From positions 868,001 through 932,000 of the forward strand of contig CM053327.1 in the NCBI GenBank assembly GCA_028583605.1: a stretch of 64,000 nucleotides of DNA, written 5' to 3'. The notes beneath the pieces were generated by a model, which did no database searches, was not told the origin of the DNA, and was given only the letters and a program-made list of their open reading frames with translations. Within the stretch, counting starts at the first letter, position 1. The number at the start of each line of letters is the position of its first letter. This document shows, one piece after another, positions 31,582-43,499 of this stretch. A program made the position numbers and the translations under genes. This stretch comes from Dastarcus helophoroides (taxonomy: Eukaryota > Arthropoda > Insecta > Coleoptera > Bothrideridae).

Positions 31582-33376
31582 CCGGGTGCTTTTTTTTGTT
31601 GGGAGGTTACCTTCATATGGAGTACTACTTATTATAAAGGCAAACTGATTCTGTCGATGGGGCTAATCAGGCCTAAACTATCTTCTAAAGATATTTTCAA
31701 GCTCCCTCCACTACCGATTATTCCGGAAGTAGATATCAACTTTCTTATTTTAAATAGCAACCCCCAAATTTTATATTTTATTTAAATTTCACGCAAAAAA
31801 ATAAGCTGAGTTTATGTATACATGTTTATGGCTACCTTTGATACTTTTAAAGATATTTCAATTATTCGAAAAAAAAAAATGACAGAAAAGAGGGTTATTT
31901 TGACTCCTTGTATCTTTTTTATTATTTGCAGTAAAAACATGACATTTCGGTTGAAGTCGCGAAACATTATACTATATATATTTTATTTATTATACAAGGT
32001 GATAAAAATTCTATAATCTTTACTGTTTTTGTTTTATTCAAAAAAATCTGTTTTTTTTTTTAATGTGAAACTGTACGGTTTTTTAATCATTTTTGGATTC
32101 TTCGCATAAAAAGAAGAAAAAAGTTATATTACTTATTTTTTATAATTTTATGTCATTACAGAGGTATTTTACATAAATCTCAAAATAAAAAGAATTAAAC
32201 ATCCGTTTTTTGTTCAAGTAGGAAATTAGCTATAGGCAATAAAAGCTTAAAGCATTAATCATAATAAGTAATAGGAAAATAGAATAATTGACAAAAAATT
32301 TACATCAAGAACAAGGACGGTCTTCTGTTTCAATACATTTAAAGGCATATTTTAAGATTTCGAATTGAGTAACCTTTTAAGTACATTCGATTGTTCCTAG
32401 CATTATGCTTGTCATGCCGTAGTCGTAAAAAAATCAATAAATAATTTCCATTTCGATTTTCATTATAACATTTAACGCTTACAAATCCTGAGTTCTAATA
32501 TAACTAGCATAACAAGGTAAAGGACGAATTTTCTTGAACATTTGTTGTTGATTTTCATTACTTCAAAAATGAGAACTCTGTTAAACAAAGCATTTTTACG
32601 AAACTTACATTCGTGGCTAACTAAACATTTTTCATAAAGTATTCTAACAATTAGCCGAAAGTTTATTCGCCTTCTAAGGTTATCTTTTAAATGTTATTTA
32701 GTCTACAATTTTTAGGCCTTGTGGTTATTTATTTTTTTTTTTTTTTTGAAAATTTTGTTGTCTACTACCAAGGTTACTACTATATCTCTGTAACGGTGCA
32801 GAATTTTAAAAAAATTAGTCATATAACTTTTTCCCCTTTTACGTAAAGAATACAAAAATGATTAAAAAACACATAGTTCCCATTAAAAAAAATGGAGTTT
32901 TTTTTTAATAAATCAAAAACAATAAAGGTCATAAAATTTCCATCACCCTGTGTAATAAATGTAAAACCTGCTTACGTTATTATAGTCGCTATAATATTCC
33001 ATGACTTTGACTCAAATTTCATGTTTTTACTGCAAATAATAAAAATATACAGAGTCAAAAAAATCCTCATTTCTGTCATTTTTTTTTCTAATAATTGAAG
33101 TATCTTTAAAACTATCAAAGGTAGCAATAAACATGTATACATAAACTTACCTTATTTGTTTACGTAAAATCCAAATAAAGTATAAAATTTGGGGGTTGCC
33201 ATTTAAAATAAGAAAGTTAATGTCTACTTCCGTTATAACCGGAAGTGGGAGGAAGTTAAAAATATTTTTTAAAGGTAGTTTAGCTTTGATTAGCCCCATC
33301 GACAAAATCAGTTTACCTTTATAATAAGTAATAGTTCTTATAAAGGTAACCTCCCAACTAAAAAAAAAACACATGG
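31582..33376. mobile_element. Long-TIR element with TA duplication
   Basis: Inverted arms of roughly 550 bp (31582-32135 and 32815-33376): CCGGGTGCTTTTTTTTGTTG against CAACTAAAAAAAAAACACATGG, plus GTCGATGGGGCTAATCA, GCAACCCCCAAATTTTATA and TTTTATTATTTGCAGTAAAA present on both arms. A second terminus-like motif, TACAAGGTGATAAAA, occurs at 31993 and inverted near 32945, as if a smaller element of the same type were embedded in each arm. TA flanks both ends (31580-31581 and 33377-33378), so a Tc1/mariner-type target is likely. The central 680 bp and the small frames in the arms show no transposase. Confidence 0.75.
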
Positions 33377-33379
33377 TAG

Positions 33380-33990
33380 AACAAAAAGCCACGTCAAGGA
33401 TATTTTTACAGAAAACACTTTTGAAAATTTTTGTTTTTCTATGTAAAATCTCTAAAATTATCGAATTAAGCACCAAGCACACCGCTCTTTGTTAAATTAA
33501 AGCAAAACAGTGTATCTATGGTTCATATTGAAAACTCCTATCATATGAATCAACAAAATATTCCTTTCTTGGGATGCAAGAGTTCTTGGAATGTCAAGTT
33601 TGTGGTTTAAGATGTACTATTCCCTGGTATTTAGTTAAATATTCTGGTAGTCTTCTCTGGGTATAGATTGCCATATTAGAGAATTTTTATTGCAACTCTT
33701 ATTACAAGAATTTAAAGTAATTTTTGTTTCGAAGTTAAAAATTCTCTAACAGATCATCGAATAGACAAACAAAGGTAAAACTCATTAAAATAAATCTAGT
33801 GAACAACACGTAGCAAGGAAGATAGGCAGACCGTTGAAATTTTAAATTTTCCAGTTAACTTCACCAATTTTGCCAATGACATGGTAGATGCGTGAACATT
33901 GAGTGCACATTGCAAACTTTACTTTTTTACAGTATTGGCATTAGCTTCTGTTAAAAGCTTTTGGATTTCCGTCCAACCGGAAACCGCCTT
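33380..33990. other. Unassigned sequence
   Basis: AT-rich, no repeat or coding feature recognised. Confidence 0.3.
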
Positions 33991-34324
33991 TCACCTTGTT
34001 TTTCCACCGTAGTAGTTTTCTTTTAGAGCGTGATGTATGTTTGGAACTTTCAGACAAACGCTCAAAGCCGAGCATATATTTGCTCGGCAATCGTCACCAT
34101 TGAATCGCGCCGGGGGTGTTCTAATTAAATTTGCAGAACGGCATTCGGAACTGGCCGTAAACCATTCCGGGATGATTAGGGAGTCAGCTCCGAGTGGCGG
34201 CGGGAGTAACACCACCGTCGAGTTAGAAGCTAATGTGCCGATAAATCAGACCACGTCTCAAACTAACTACTGCAATCGTGGTAAAAATCTTCGGATGGTT
34301 TATCGTAAGCATCGCCGAGTTTAA
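33991..34324. other. GC-rich island open on both strands
   Basis: About 330 bp of clearly higher GC than its surroundings. The plus frame 34037-34324 runs 95 codons (start MFGTFRQTLKAEH) and the minus frame 33991-34215 runs 74 codons and is open a little further upstream. A small inverted repeat GCCGAGCA/TGCTCGGC lies at 34067-34088. An acceptor-like site (TTTTCTTTTAG) precedes the plus frame at 34026, and GTAAGC occurs near its end. I do not recognise either peptide. It may be a host exon or part of a transposon. Confidence 0.3.
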
Positions 34325-34554
34325 GGTCGATTACATTTACAGGAAGGCGATTTATTTTATTTTACTTCGCTCAGATTTCGACCAAAAAAACAATGATATA
34401 AACTAGTTTTTAAATTATTGCTCTTAATAATACTCGTCACTATCTTAGGTTATAAAATGAGTGAAAATATTTCTCGTTTAAAATTTTTAATTGTTTGCAA
34501 AATTTGAATTTTTTTGAAGTGAAAACTGCTTTAGACCCAGTAGGCAATTAAAGA

Positions 34555-34670
34555 TAGGGGATAAACGCCTGAATATGCCAAATATGTAATACACATAGGT
34601 TTTGCGTTACCGAAATACGCTATTGAACTACTAGTCGATTGCTCTAACACTGCGCCACTCCGGACATTAA
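34555..34670 (-). repeat. SINE-like tRNA-derived fragment
   Basis: On the minus strand, TCCGGAGTGGCGCAGTGTTA followed by GAGC resembles a tRNA head with a pol III A box. About 35 nt on, TAGTTCAATAGC resembles a B box (GGTTCRANNCC, imperfect). No complete cloverleaf can be drawn, so it is not a tRNA gene. Confidence 0.45.
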
Positions 34671-34689
34671 ATGACATTTCTTAAAACCT

Positions 34690-34860
34690 TGGATAGTCCG
34701 ACATCCGGCTAATCCGACACCGGCTAATCCGACACCGGTTAATCCGGCACTGGATAATCCGGCACAGAATAATTCGGCACAGGATAATCCGTCAATCTGA
34801 TAATCAAACACCAGATAATCCGACAGCCGGCTGATTCGGCATAATCCGAAAAATTATTAC
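34690..34860. repeat. 15-bp minisatellite (TAATCCGACACCGGC)n
   Basis: About eleven diverged tandem units of roughly 15 bp. The core AATCCG-CAC-GG recurs (CTAATCCGACACCGG, TTAATCCGGCACTGG, ATAATCCGGCACAGA). The array adjoins the SINE-like fragment and could be its tail. Confidence 0.85.
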
Positions 34861-34919
34861 ATTGAAAACACATTTTTTTGAAATGCACACAGTTTTAAGG
34901 TTTCACTTTCTGTCTGCTG

Positions 34920-36470
34920 TCCCCATAACTACCAAATTTTTTTTTTAAATTTCGACTTTCTTTAAAATATTAATTCTTTCCTTAAAAAATTCGATTTTTC
35001 TAAATTCGACAGGTTTTCAAAATTTCGAGATCTAAAAAATCTGGAATCTAAAAATTTCGTTCGTTCCTAAAGAAAATTGAATTTCTTTTTGAAAATTTCG
35101 CAATTATTTTAAATTTTAATTTTTTGGGTATTTTCCTTTTTTAAAATTTTGACTTTCTCAAAATTTAAAATTTATCAAAATTCAATATTTATTCAAAATT
35201 TTGCATATTTTGAAAATTTGACTTAAAATATCTGAGTTTTTAAAAATTTGGACTTTTTTTGAAGATAATAGTTTTTTTTTACATCCCAACTCTATATAAA
35301 AATTTTAACCTATTTCAAATTTTTAACTTTCTGGAAACCTTAATTTTTTAAAAATTTCATCTTTCTTAAAAAGTTCGACATTTCTTTTAAAATTTTGTAT
35401 ATTTTTTCCAAATTTTGTATTTTTGGAAATCCGTAATTTATTGAAAATTTAATTTTTATAATAAAAAATTTTGAAGTTTTTAAAAATGTTGCCATTTTTT
35501 AAAGTCTGGGTTAATTTTTTTTCAAAATATCTGATATTTTCTAAAATTACTACTTTTTTTAAAATTATCTTTATATTTTATGGAAAACCTTTCCTATTTT
35601 TGTTGTATTTTGAAACTTTTCAAAATTTTAACAATCTCTACTCTTCCAAAATTGCAATTTTATTAAATAAAATGGTACGACTTTTCAAAAATCTCGAAAA
35701 TCTTGTTTGTTGTCTGACATCTTTTAAAATGTCAATATTTCTTTAAAAAATATCATCTTTTTGAAATTGTGGGCTATGTTTAAAAATTTTGGCTTTAAAA
35801 AGTTCTACTTTTTTAATTTTCCCCTTTTTTTTGAAAATATTTACTTTCTTGGAAATTTTAATTATGAATAAAAATGTCAAAAACCTTCGAAATTTCGACT
35901 TTCCGTTTAAAATTTTGAACTTTTTTAAATAAATTTTGACAAATTAGTCTGCTTTTCAAACTTTAGACTTTCTAGCAGTTATATTTATTTGTAAAATTAA
36001 GTTTTTAATAAAAAATCCCTGCCTAAATTCTGTTTAAATTTTTTAATTATATTTAAAATGTTCACCTTTTTTAGAAGATTAGAAATTTTGAAAAATTTTG
36101 ACCTTATTTAAAAATCTTTTCTTTTTGTTGATATTTTCAATTTTTTATGAAAATTTCAAACTTTTTAAGATCTTAACTTCTTAAAATGATACTTTGTTTA
36201 GAATTTGTCCATTTTTCATAATTTCGTTTTTTTATAAATTATATTTTGAGCATTTAGTTTCTTAAAAAGAATAAAATTTTTTTTGAAAACTTGGTGTTTC
36301 ATTTTCTTTTTTTGAAAATTGTTGATTTTGTCCTAAATATTAACAGTTATCCTAAAATTATTATATTTCTTACTATATTGCAGTATTTTTTTATTTTAAA
36401 ATTACGAATTTTTTAAGCATGTTTTAGAAAATTCTGTCGATTTTTTAATTATTTTTAAAAGTAAATACCA
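34920..36470 (+). repeat. Degenerate T-rich repeat tract
   Basis: T-rich strand uppermost, units such as AAATTTCGACTTTCTTTAAA with irregular spacing. The frame at 35471-35746 is an artefact. It is separated from the A-rich tract by about 170 bp of ordinary sequence (36475-36650). Confidence 0.65.
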
Positions 36471-36649
36471 AAGTTTTAATTTATTTGATTATGTTTGCAA
36501 CCAAGAAATAAATTGCTGCAATAAAACAATTTAAACAACAACGTGGATATATTCTTTATAATCCGGGGACGTTCAACGCAAAAAAGCTTGAAATTCCTTG
36601 GTGTACTTAGTCTATAGAGTATAAAGTCACCCCTTCAATTCAACATTTC

Positions 36650-39560
36650 AAGAAAATGGAAAATCTATTACCAAAAACCTTATCAAAATTTATAATTTTT
36701 CTATATATTTTAAAATTTTGAGAACATTTGGAGAAGTTATTACATTTTTAAAATTCCAAAATCAAACTTGAAATTTTTAGTTTATAACACAAAAGGAAGT
36801 TTAAATTCTGGGGGAATAAATACTTTTCGAAATAATCTAAACTTTTTTTAACTGCTCAAATAAAAAAACTTTTATTAGAAATATGTTTCTCAAAATTTCC
36901 CCTTTAACTAGATTTCCACTTTTCGAAAAGTTTTAAATTTCCAAGCAAAATCCGAAGGTTACAAATATTGTGAAAATTTCGGGTTGACATTTTTCAACTC
37001 GAAAATTGCTAAAAATATTTAATGAACTTTGACTCTTTTCTCGAAATGTCGCGATTGAAGTCAAAAATTCGATATGCGAGTCAGAATATTGAGTTTAGAT
37101 TGGAAATTGCATAACTGAAATGAAAATTTCACAAGTAATTACCTTCGACATTTTCTGTTTAAAGTTAACATGTTCTAATTGTGAAAAAATTTAGTTGTAT
37201 TTCAAAGTGCATCTTAGAAGCTAAAATTTTGAGAAAAGTAGTCGACATATTGATCTTTATATTGAAATTGAACTGAAATATGAATAAAAACCCATGATCT
37301 TAAGAAACTCTGGTATTTTTGAATTTAAAATTTAAAGTTACCAATAGTTGACAAAAGTGGGCGAAATATCAAATTTATAAGGTAATGAGTTTTAATACAA
37401 AATAATTAAAGTTTGAACTCTAAATTCTTAGAAAGTTTGTGTTAAAATTAAAACTGCAATAAAAAATTCAAAATTATGACTTTAATCTCGAAATTGTGAA
37501 TTCCTGAGCAAAAAGTCGAATATATTCGAAAAGAGCCTGACATTTATAGACCCAACAGCTTAAGAAAGTTAAAAATTTCAAGTTTTTCTCAAAAAGTCGA
37601 ATATTTCTGGAAATTCCCAATTTTTGCTTCAAATTTGTCATTAATTTGAAATTAAAATTTATTTTTATAAGGACATTTAAACTTTTTCCTTTAAATGCTT
37701 TGCTTAAGATTGAAATTTTAAGTTTAAATCTTCAAAAAATTTAGAATTTCTCAAATAAAAGGCAAATTTGAGTAAAGGTTGCAACGTCAAGAAAAAGTCA
37801 AAATTTTCAAGAAAGTCCAAACTACGAGGAATGGTCTACATTTTAAATAAGGGTAAAAATTTTCCAAATAAGGTAGAAATATTATTAACAATTTCAAATA
37901 GGATATTTTACAATTAACTATATATATGAAAAAAACTGAACATTTTTAAAAAAAGTCAAATATTTTGGAAAAGGTCCAAATTTTGCATTAAAATTTTTAG
38001 AAAATTTAAATTTTAAGATAGGTACAAACAAAAAAATTTTTTTTTCGAAAAAGTCTAGAATTTGTGCACCGTTGAAATAACAAAAAGTCGTTTAGCAAAT
38101 TAAATCAAATGAAGGCAAAATTGTGATTCCAAAATCTATAAATAAGGCAACATTTTCTAAAAATTCCCCATTTTCAAAATAGGTTGAACTTTAAAAAATG
38201 GAGGAAATTTGGGAACCGACATTTATAAAAAATTAAAAAATTTGAAAAAATTCACGAATTTTGAAAAAACTATAAAATATTTAAAATGTTTAAAATTTTG
38301 ACAAAACCTAAAATTTAGAAGTCATATTATTCAAATTTTGAAAGAAGACGAAATTTTCACGGAAAAAATAAAATTGAAAAAAGTTAAGATTTTCTAATAA
38401 AATCAAAATGTTAAAAAAAAGTATCCAAATTTTAAAAAAAGTCTACATTGTCAAAAAACTCTTGAATTTGAAAAAAATGGGAAATATTTCGAAAAATTTG
38501 AAATTTTAAAAAAGTTGTAATTTTGAGAAATATAATATAAAATTTTAAAACTACTCAAAATAAAAAAAAATAGTAAAACAATGCTCCCTTAAATTTTCAA
38601 TAAAATCCAAAATTTTTGAAGTCTAACTATTAAAGAAAGGCCAAAATTAAGAGTAAACATTTTCAAAAAAGTCGAAATTTCGAAAATTTAAATGTTTTAG
38701 AAAATAAATTGTTTTAATCGGAAATTTCAAACAAAATTAAAAAACAACTTTCCAAGTGTTTCGAAGGTGAACATTTCCAAAAAAAAAGGTGAAATTTAAA
38801 AAAAATGTGGATATTTCTAAAAATTCGAGATGTTCAAAAAATTAGAGAATGTCGCAATTTAAAAGAGCAATCAAAATTTTGAAAATAAATTATGATTTTA
38901 AAAAGAATTTCAAATTTGAAGAAAAGATAGCATTTTGAAAAAGTAGAAGTCTAGCTTTCAAAAAATCTGTAAGTTTCAAAAAAGGAATTTTTAAAAAATA
39001 TAAATCTTGCAAAAAAAGTTTTGTTAAGAAAATTTTAAAAAATCAAAATTTTTAAGCAAAGTATAAATTTTTGGAAACAATTGAAACATAAATAATTAAA
39101 AAATTTTAAAATTAGTAAAAATTTTGACGAAATTAAAATTTAGGCACAACATTTATGATTTTTAAAAAGCGGATATTTTAACATATCGAAATTTTGCAGA
39201 AAGTCCAAATTTTGAAATAAAATCAAAATTTTGAAAAAATTCAACAATTCAAAAACTCGACATTATCAAAAATGTTTATTATTAAATTTTCAAAAATATC
39301 TGCAATTCTCGAAAAGTAAAAGTTAAGAAAAATGTCGAGATATTTAAAAAGACGAAATTTTGAAATGTTAAAATTTTAAAAAGTCAAACAATAAAAAAAC
39401 CGAAATTTGGAATAATCGAAATATTGATGAAGTCGAAATTTTAGAAATGAAGCCGAAATTTTGAGAAAAAATTCATCTTCACAAAAAGCCAAAATTAAAA
39501 AAAAATGATAAAATTAAAAAGTGAAAATTTCAAAAAAATCGAAATTTTGGAGAATTGTCT
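36650..39560 (-). repeat. Degenerate A-rich repeat tract (2.9 kb)
   Basis: The largest block of the family, with the A-rich strand uppermost (AAAATTTTGAAAAAGTCGAA-like units). Almost no open frames. It ends at unrelated sequence near 39570; 39680-39780 has TTCGG/CCGAA motifs like a transposon subterminal region. Confidence 0.65.
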
Positions 39561-39789
39561 AAATTAAAAGTAGTGAGTGAGGTAGGGGGATATACCAGCT
39601 CATTTGTCTAATAACTTTAGTTAACCAAAAAATATCATCAACTGAAATTAGCAAACTTATTAAAAATAATACCCGAAATTATCCGAAACATTTATATCGG
39701 TTTCGGTTACGGATTCGAATATTTTTTTATTTCGGATATTCGACAATTAAAGTTACGGTAACGGAGTTCCATAATATCCCTAGTTTGAG

Positions 39790-41200
39790 CATTTAAACTT
39801 TGTTTCTTTAAATGAGGTACTTATATTGAAATTTGAAGGTTAAAGTTGAAATTTCGAGAAAAAAAAAGTTAAAATTTCGAATACATCTTGATTTATTAAG
39901 GAAAAATATTTGACAAAATTTCATAATTTAACATTAACGTTTCAGTTGCTTTGATCGAATTGTTAACTTTTAACTCAAATTTCAGGAATCTACCAAAAAA
40001 TTTTTCAAGAATTTCTTGGTATTTTTAAATGTTGTTTACTAAAAATTCCGAGCTTGAACTTGAACCTAGATATATTTTCCAAAATTTCGATGTAAAACCT
40101 GAATTACAGGTCATTTCGTCCACATTACTTTGATTGTGTTTTTTCAAAATATTCACCTTGACCTCAAAGTTTTACCTTTTTTTCTGTCAATTTTTATCTT
40201 TTTCTCAGAATTTTCCTGTTAAAACGAAGTTGTTATAAATAACTTTTTTTTTTCGAAAGTTGGAAGTTTCTTAAGATTTGGTAGTTTTAAAAGTCGACTA
40301 TTCGAAAATATTTCTGTTGTGAATTTTGCATCTAAATTTCGACGTTTATCTTAAAACTTTTCAGTTTAAATTTGAAAATTTTACCTTTGTAATTCGATTT
40401 ATAAATTTACAGTTTTTCTCTTTGAACTCTTTTTTCAAAATTCCAATGTTTAAGCTTGAAATTTGAAAACTTGGATTTTTTTAAAAATAAATTTTATCCA
40501 TATTAATACAAATGATAGACAATATATGCTGCCTAGGCACAAAAATACCACCCAAATGATTAACAATTATCGGAGAACTATACATCATCGAGATTTTCAA
40601 TAAAACCTCGCAATATATTGCAAATACTTGGGCAAAACGGATTATCTCGATTTGGCAGTAAATCTAATGCAAGCTTAAGCGATGCAATAATTAAAGGATA
40701 AATATCTACGTAAAATAAGGTGCAGTATGCCTCGGTTTAACGGCGAAGCGCAAAAACCAGCAGGTCTAGTTCCGATAAAGAAGATTTGTAACGCGGTGCA
40801 TAAACGGCCATAGCGCTCCTATCCTATATCTCGGGACACCCCTTGAATGTAAACTAACCTGGGCACAGCTTTCCACCTAATTCACTCAACATGCCGCACT
40901 CTGGGAATAAAATTTAAAGAGTCCTTTTAGAGCGGTTAAAGGCGTCTGGACCTAATCTAATGAAAACACTTTATCAAATCCTTTAAACGTTGTGAAAGGC
41001 TTCGCGGAATAAGGTTGTCGTTGGAAAAACAGATTATATCGTGGGGTAATTTTCTCCCGATACCATCGTAAATCCTCTTTAAGATTTCGGTGTTTTTGTT
41101 TAATTTATTTCATTAGAATATTGACATTTCCAACCCTTACTTCGTGAAATTCTTTGATATTCATAACTATTAAACTTTATTAACGATAAAAACGCAACCA
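39790..41200. other. T-rich tract then unassigned sequence
   Basis: 39790-40490 is the degenerate repeat (T-rich uppermost). 40500-41200 is more complex, with moderate GC around 40730-40870, but I recognise nothing in it. Confidence 0.3.
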
Positions 41201-41239
41201 AATTTAAAAATTTCACAAGGTTTTCGATAAATATTTGCT

Positions 41240-41285
41240 AACACCGGACCAGGTTTCGCATGACTGCATCATCAGTGGTCGTACC
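41240..41285 (-). ncRNA. Hammerhead-like motif of PLE 2
   Basis: On the minus strand: GACCA, CTGATGA, T, GCA-GTCA-TGC, GAAAC, C, TGGTC. The heptamer and GAAA are consensus and GACCA pairs fully with TGGTC, but that leaves no room for stem III. Pairing ACC with GGT as stem III instead breaks stem I at its first position. It may be a collapsed version. Confidence 0.45.
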
Positions 41286-41427
41286 AGCAATTTGTTTAGC
41301 CGTTGTTATGCTAACAAGCTCCATGGATAACAAACTCCTACAAATATTCCGTCAAATCCAAATTATCGTCCAAAGCTTCAATTAGAGGTGTGTTCAGAAG
41401 ATCAAGCTGCTCGTTCATAAGTCTATA

Positions 41428-41700
41428 TTAACTAGATTGTAAATATTTGTGAATTTTTACGGCTTCCAAGAAATTAGGTTTTTTAGTGTTATTACAAATA
41501 TGTAATACTTCTACCGTGTTAGCCCATATAAGTTTATGTTGTGTTTCCAATAGATGCTTTGCAAAATTTGATCTTTCTAGGTGTTGATTTCTGAAGGTAA
41601 GATGTTCGCTGTACCTAGTATGAAAATTACTTGATGTTTGTCCTATGTATACAGCATTAGATTCAGTGCAATTCAATTTATAAATACCAGATTTACCAAG
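41428..41700 (-). pseudogene. PLE 2 GIY-YIG endonuclease relic
   Basis: Preceded by SGIYKLN in the sequence just upstream, the frame reads AVYIGQTSSNFHTRYSEHL and ends in EAVKIHKYLQSS. Present are the YIG half, the catalytic arginine in TRYSEHL and the glutamate in FLEAVKIH. The two cysteines of the PLE zinc-binding site are partly lost. Stops separate it from the RT. Confidence 0.8.
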
Positions 41701-41794
41701 TCGTGGAGTTTTTTTGCATTAAAAATCATGTTACTTAACGAGTTATATGATTTAAAGCTAGGTGTCACTTGGGATGTATGAAAAATTATGTTAC

Positions 41795-42582
41795 TTATCT
41801 TTTTCGAGATATTTCCAAAATATGTAATAGCAAAATAGTCTTTTTTTTGTTTGGTTGTTTAGGAAAAATATAATTAATAGCTAATCTGAGTTCTTTTATA
41901 GATATTAATTTATTAATTGTGTTTTCAGAATATCCATCGCTATAAGTTATTTGTTTAATTATGTTAATTTCTCGATTAAAATTTCCTTCATTCATTGATA
42001 CCATATAATCTCTATTTAACGCTGATTTATATGCTTCCAATTTGAATGGAATTGGATGTTAGGAATCACTTGGAATTGTAACACCTGTATGCTTAGGTTT
42101 TCTATAAATTGAAAATTCTAATTCATCTGAGTTCCTTAATATTGTTAAATCCAGAAAATTTATTTTATTTTCATATTCAATTTCTGCAGTAAATTTAATA
42201 TTTGAATGTAGGCTATTACTGTATCCTAAAATTTTATCTAATTACCTAGAAGAGCTCAGAAAACTAGCTAGAATGTCATCTACTACCAAAAGAGGATATT
42301 TCTCGACTCATGAGAATTATATATTGTGTTTTCTAAATTATCCATAAATATATTTGATAGGATGGGTGAAATTGGACTTCTAATTGGAAGACCTTCATTT
42401 TGTAAATAATGCTTTCCATCAAATGTAAAATAATTTTGCTTCACGCACACCTTAAACAACTCAATTATCCCAGTTCTTAAGTTTGGATTTGTGTGTTTGC
42501 TTTCCAAAAATGACTTGAAAAATGGTAAACATTCTTGAGGTGGTACACGTGAAAACATATTTGTCACATCAAAAGAAACCAA
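41795..42582 (-). pseudogene. PLE 2 reverse transcriptase relic
   Basis: SFDVTNMFSRVPP is motif A (catalytic Asp). GLPIRSPISPILSNIFMDNL is motif B (IRSP where MGSP is usual). Then, after a frameshift at about 42285, VVDDILASF is motif C, and FLDLTILRNSDELEFSIYRK with HTGVTIPSD follow (thumb). The remainder, 42040-41795, has REINIIKQITYSDGYSENTI. Several stops and shifts make it inactive. Sequence upstream of motif A is missing. Confidence 0.85.
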
Positions 42583-42600
42583 TTTGCAATTGCGAGGTAA

Positions 42601-42765
42601 ATTTTGTTCTTTTAGTTTTGTTATTAAATCTTGAGAATTTTCAGTTGTATATTTAAAGGTATAATTATAATTTAAATTATAATTATACCTTTAAATATAC
42701 AATTAAAAATTCTCAAGATTTAATAACAAAACTCAAAGAACAAAATTGTTTTGAGTTTTGTTATT
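42601..42765. repeat. PLE 2 terminal palindrome plus second hairpin
   Basis: Arms of about 73 bp meet at TTTAAA (42671-42676) and include AGGTATAATTATAATTT and its complement. The right arm is an inverted copy of coding sequence (TTGTTCTTTTAGTTTTGTTA). A second inverted repeat AATAACAAAACTCAAA/TTTGAGTTTTGTTATT follows at 42722-42765, so the strand flips twice. Confidence 0.9.
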
Positions 42766-43205
42766 TCAACCGTAATTACTGCCTTACCTGCAATTTAATA
42801 AACCTATACTTACTCCCAAAATATTCACCTAAATGAAATAATGTAAAACACAAATTTGATTAACCTTCTATCCATAGGCTAGATCAAGTTTTTTGTTTTA
42901 AAAAAAATTAAAATTATAAGAGTTAAAATACTTTGGAATGTAACCACCTATTCTTCCATAAAATATATATTTTTTTGCACCAGTTTTCCGATAATCAATG
43001 ACCTAACATCTACTAGTTTTACCAAGATCTAAATTTTTTATCTCATGAAAACTAGGAGGTTAGGGGAAATGGTCATTTCTTACACATTTTGAGCTGCCCC
43101 TTTAAGATAATTGGACCAACAATTATTAAAATAATATTTTAGGATTTTCAGAGAAAGGCTCTTACAAATAACACCTCACAAGATATATTAACTAAAACCT
43201 GATTA
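42760..43205 (+). repeat. Interspersed repeat, copy 2 (uninterrupted)
   Basis: Inverted relative to copy 1 at 2893-3760. It lacks the 421-bp ribozyme-bearing insertion and shows the empty target (CTAGTAGAT read on the minus strand, near 43010). Its start adjoins the PLE 2 palindrome. Confidence 0.6.
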
Positions 43206-43239
43206 TTGGGACACCAAATAAACCCCCCATTTATTATAA

Positions 43240-43430
43240 AATGTTTCTTTTTTTAAATTGTTTTCTGGCGGTATTTGCGTGAGTCATCGAGAACCAACCG
43301 TGTGCCAAATTTTAGATTCTCGAAAAACACCTCTTTATAGACAGACGGGTGAAGGGACACGAGAGTGAGATTATAAGGGTTTCGTTTTTTCCTTCTAAGG
43401 TACGAGATCCTTAAAATAAAGATTGTTATA
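43240..43430 (-). repeat. GC-richer fragment, probable repeat tail
   Basis: The minus frame contains SLHPSVYKEVFFENLKF and DDSRKYRQ. On the plus strand, GCGTGAGTCATCGAGAACC and GACAGACGGGTGAAGGGACA followed by TATAAGGGTTTCGTTTTTT resemble 3' tails of widespread insect repeats. Family not determined. A short related motif, GCTACGGAACCCTAA, occurs at 4023-4037. Confidence 0.35.
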
Positions 43431-43499
43431 AAAAAGCATAATTTTATTAACTCAAAATTAAAAATTAAGAAAATTAAGATTTCAATATCAGCCATAAAA

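Larger units (their letters stand above)
41220..42660 (-). mobile_element. Penelope-like element 2, 5'-truncated
   Basis: Minus-strand PLE remnant: reverse transcriptase C-terminal half (42582-41795), GIY-YIG endonuclease (41700-41428) and a 3' region with a hammerhead-like motif (41240-41285). Its 5' boundary is a palindrome (42601-42746). It differs in sequence from PLE 1; the copy at 54060-54560 is its relative. Confidence 0.85.

Noticed and set aside
36650..39560. Regular A-rich units suggesting a CRISPR-like array
   Set aside because: Units are degenerate with no constant repeat or unique spacers, and the window is eukaryotic.
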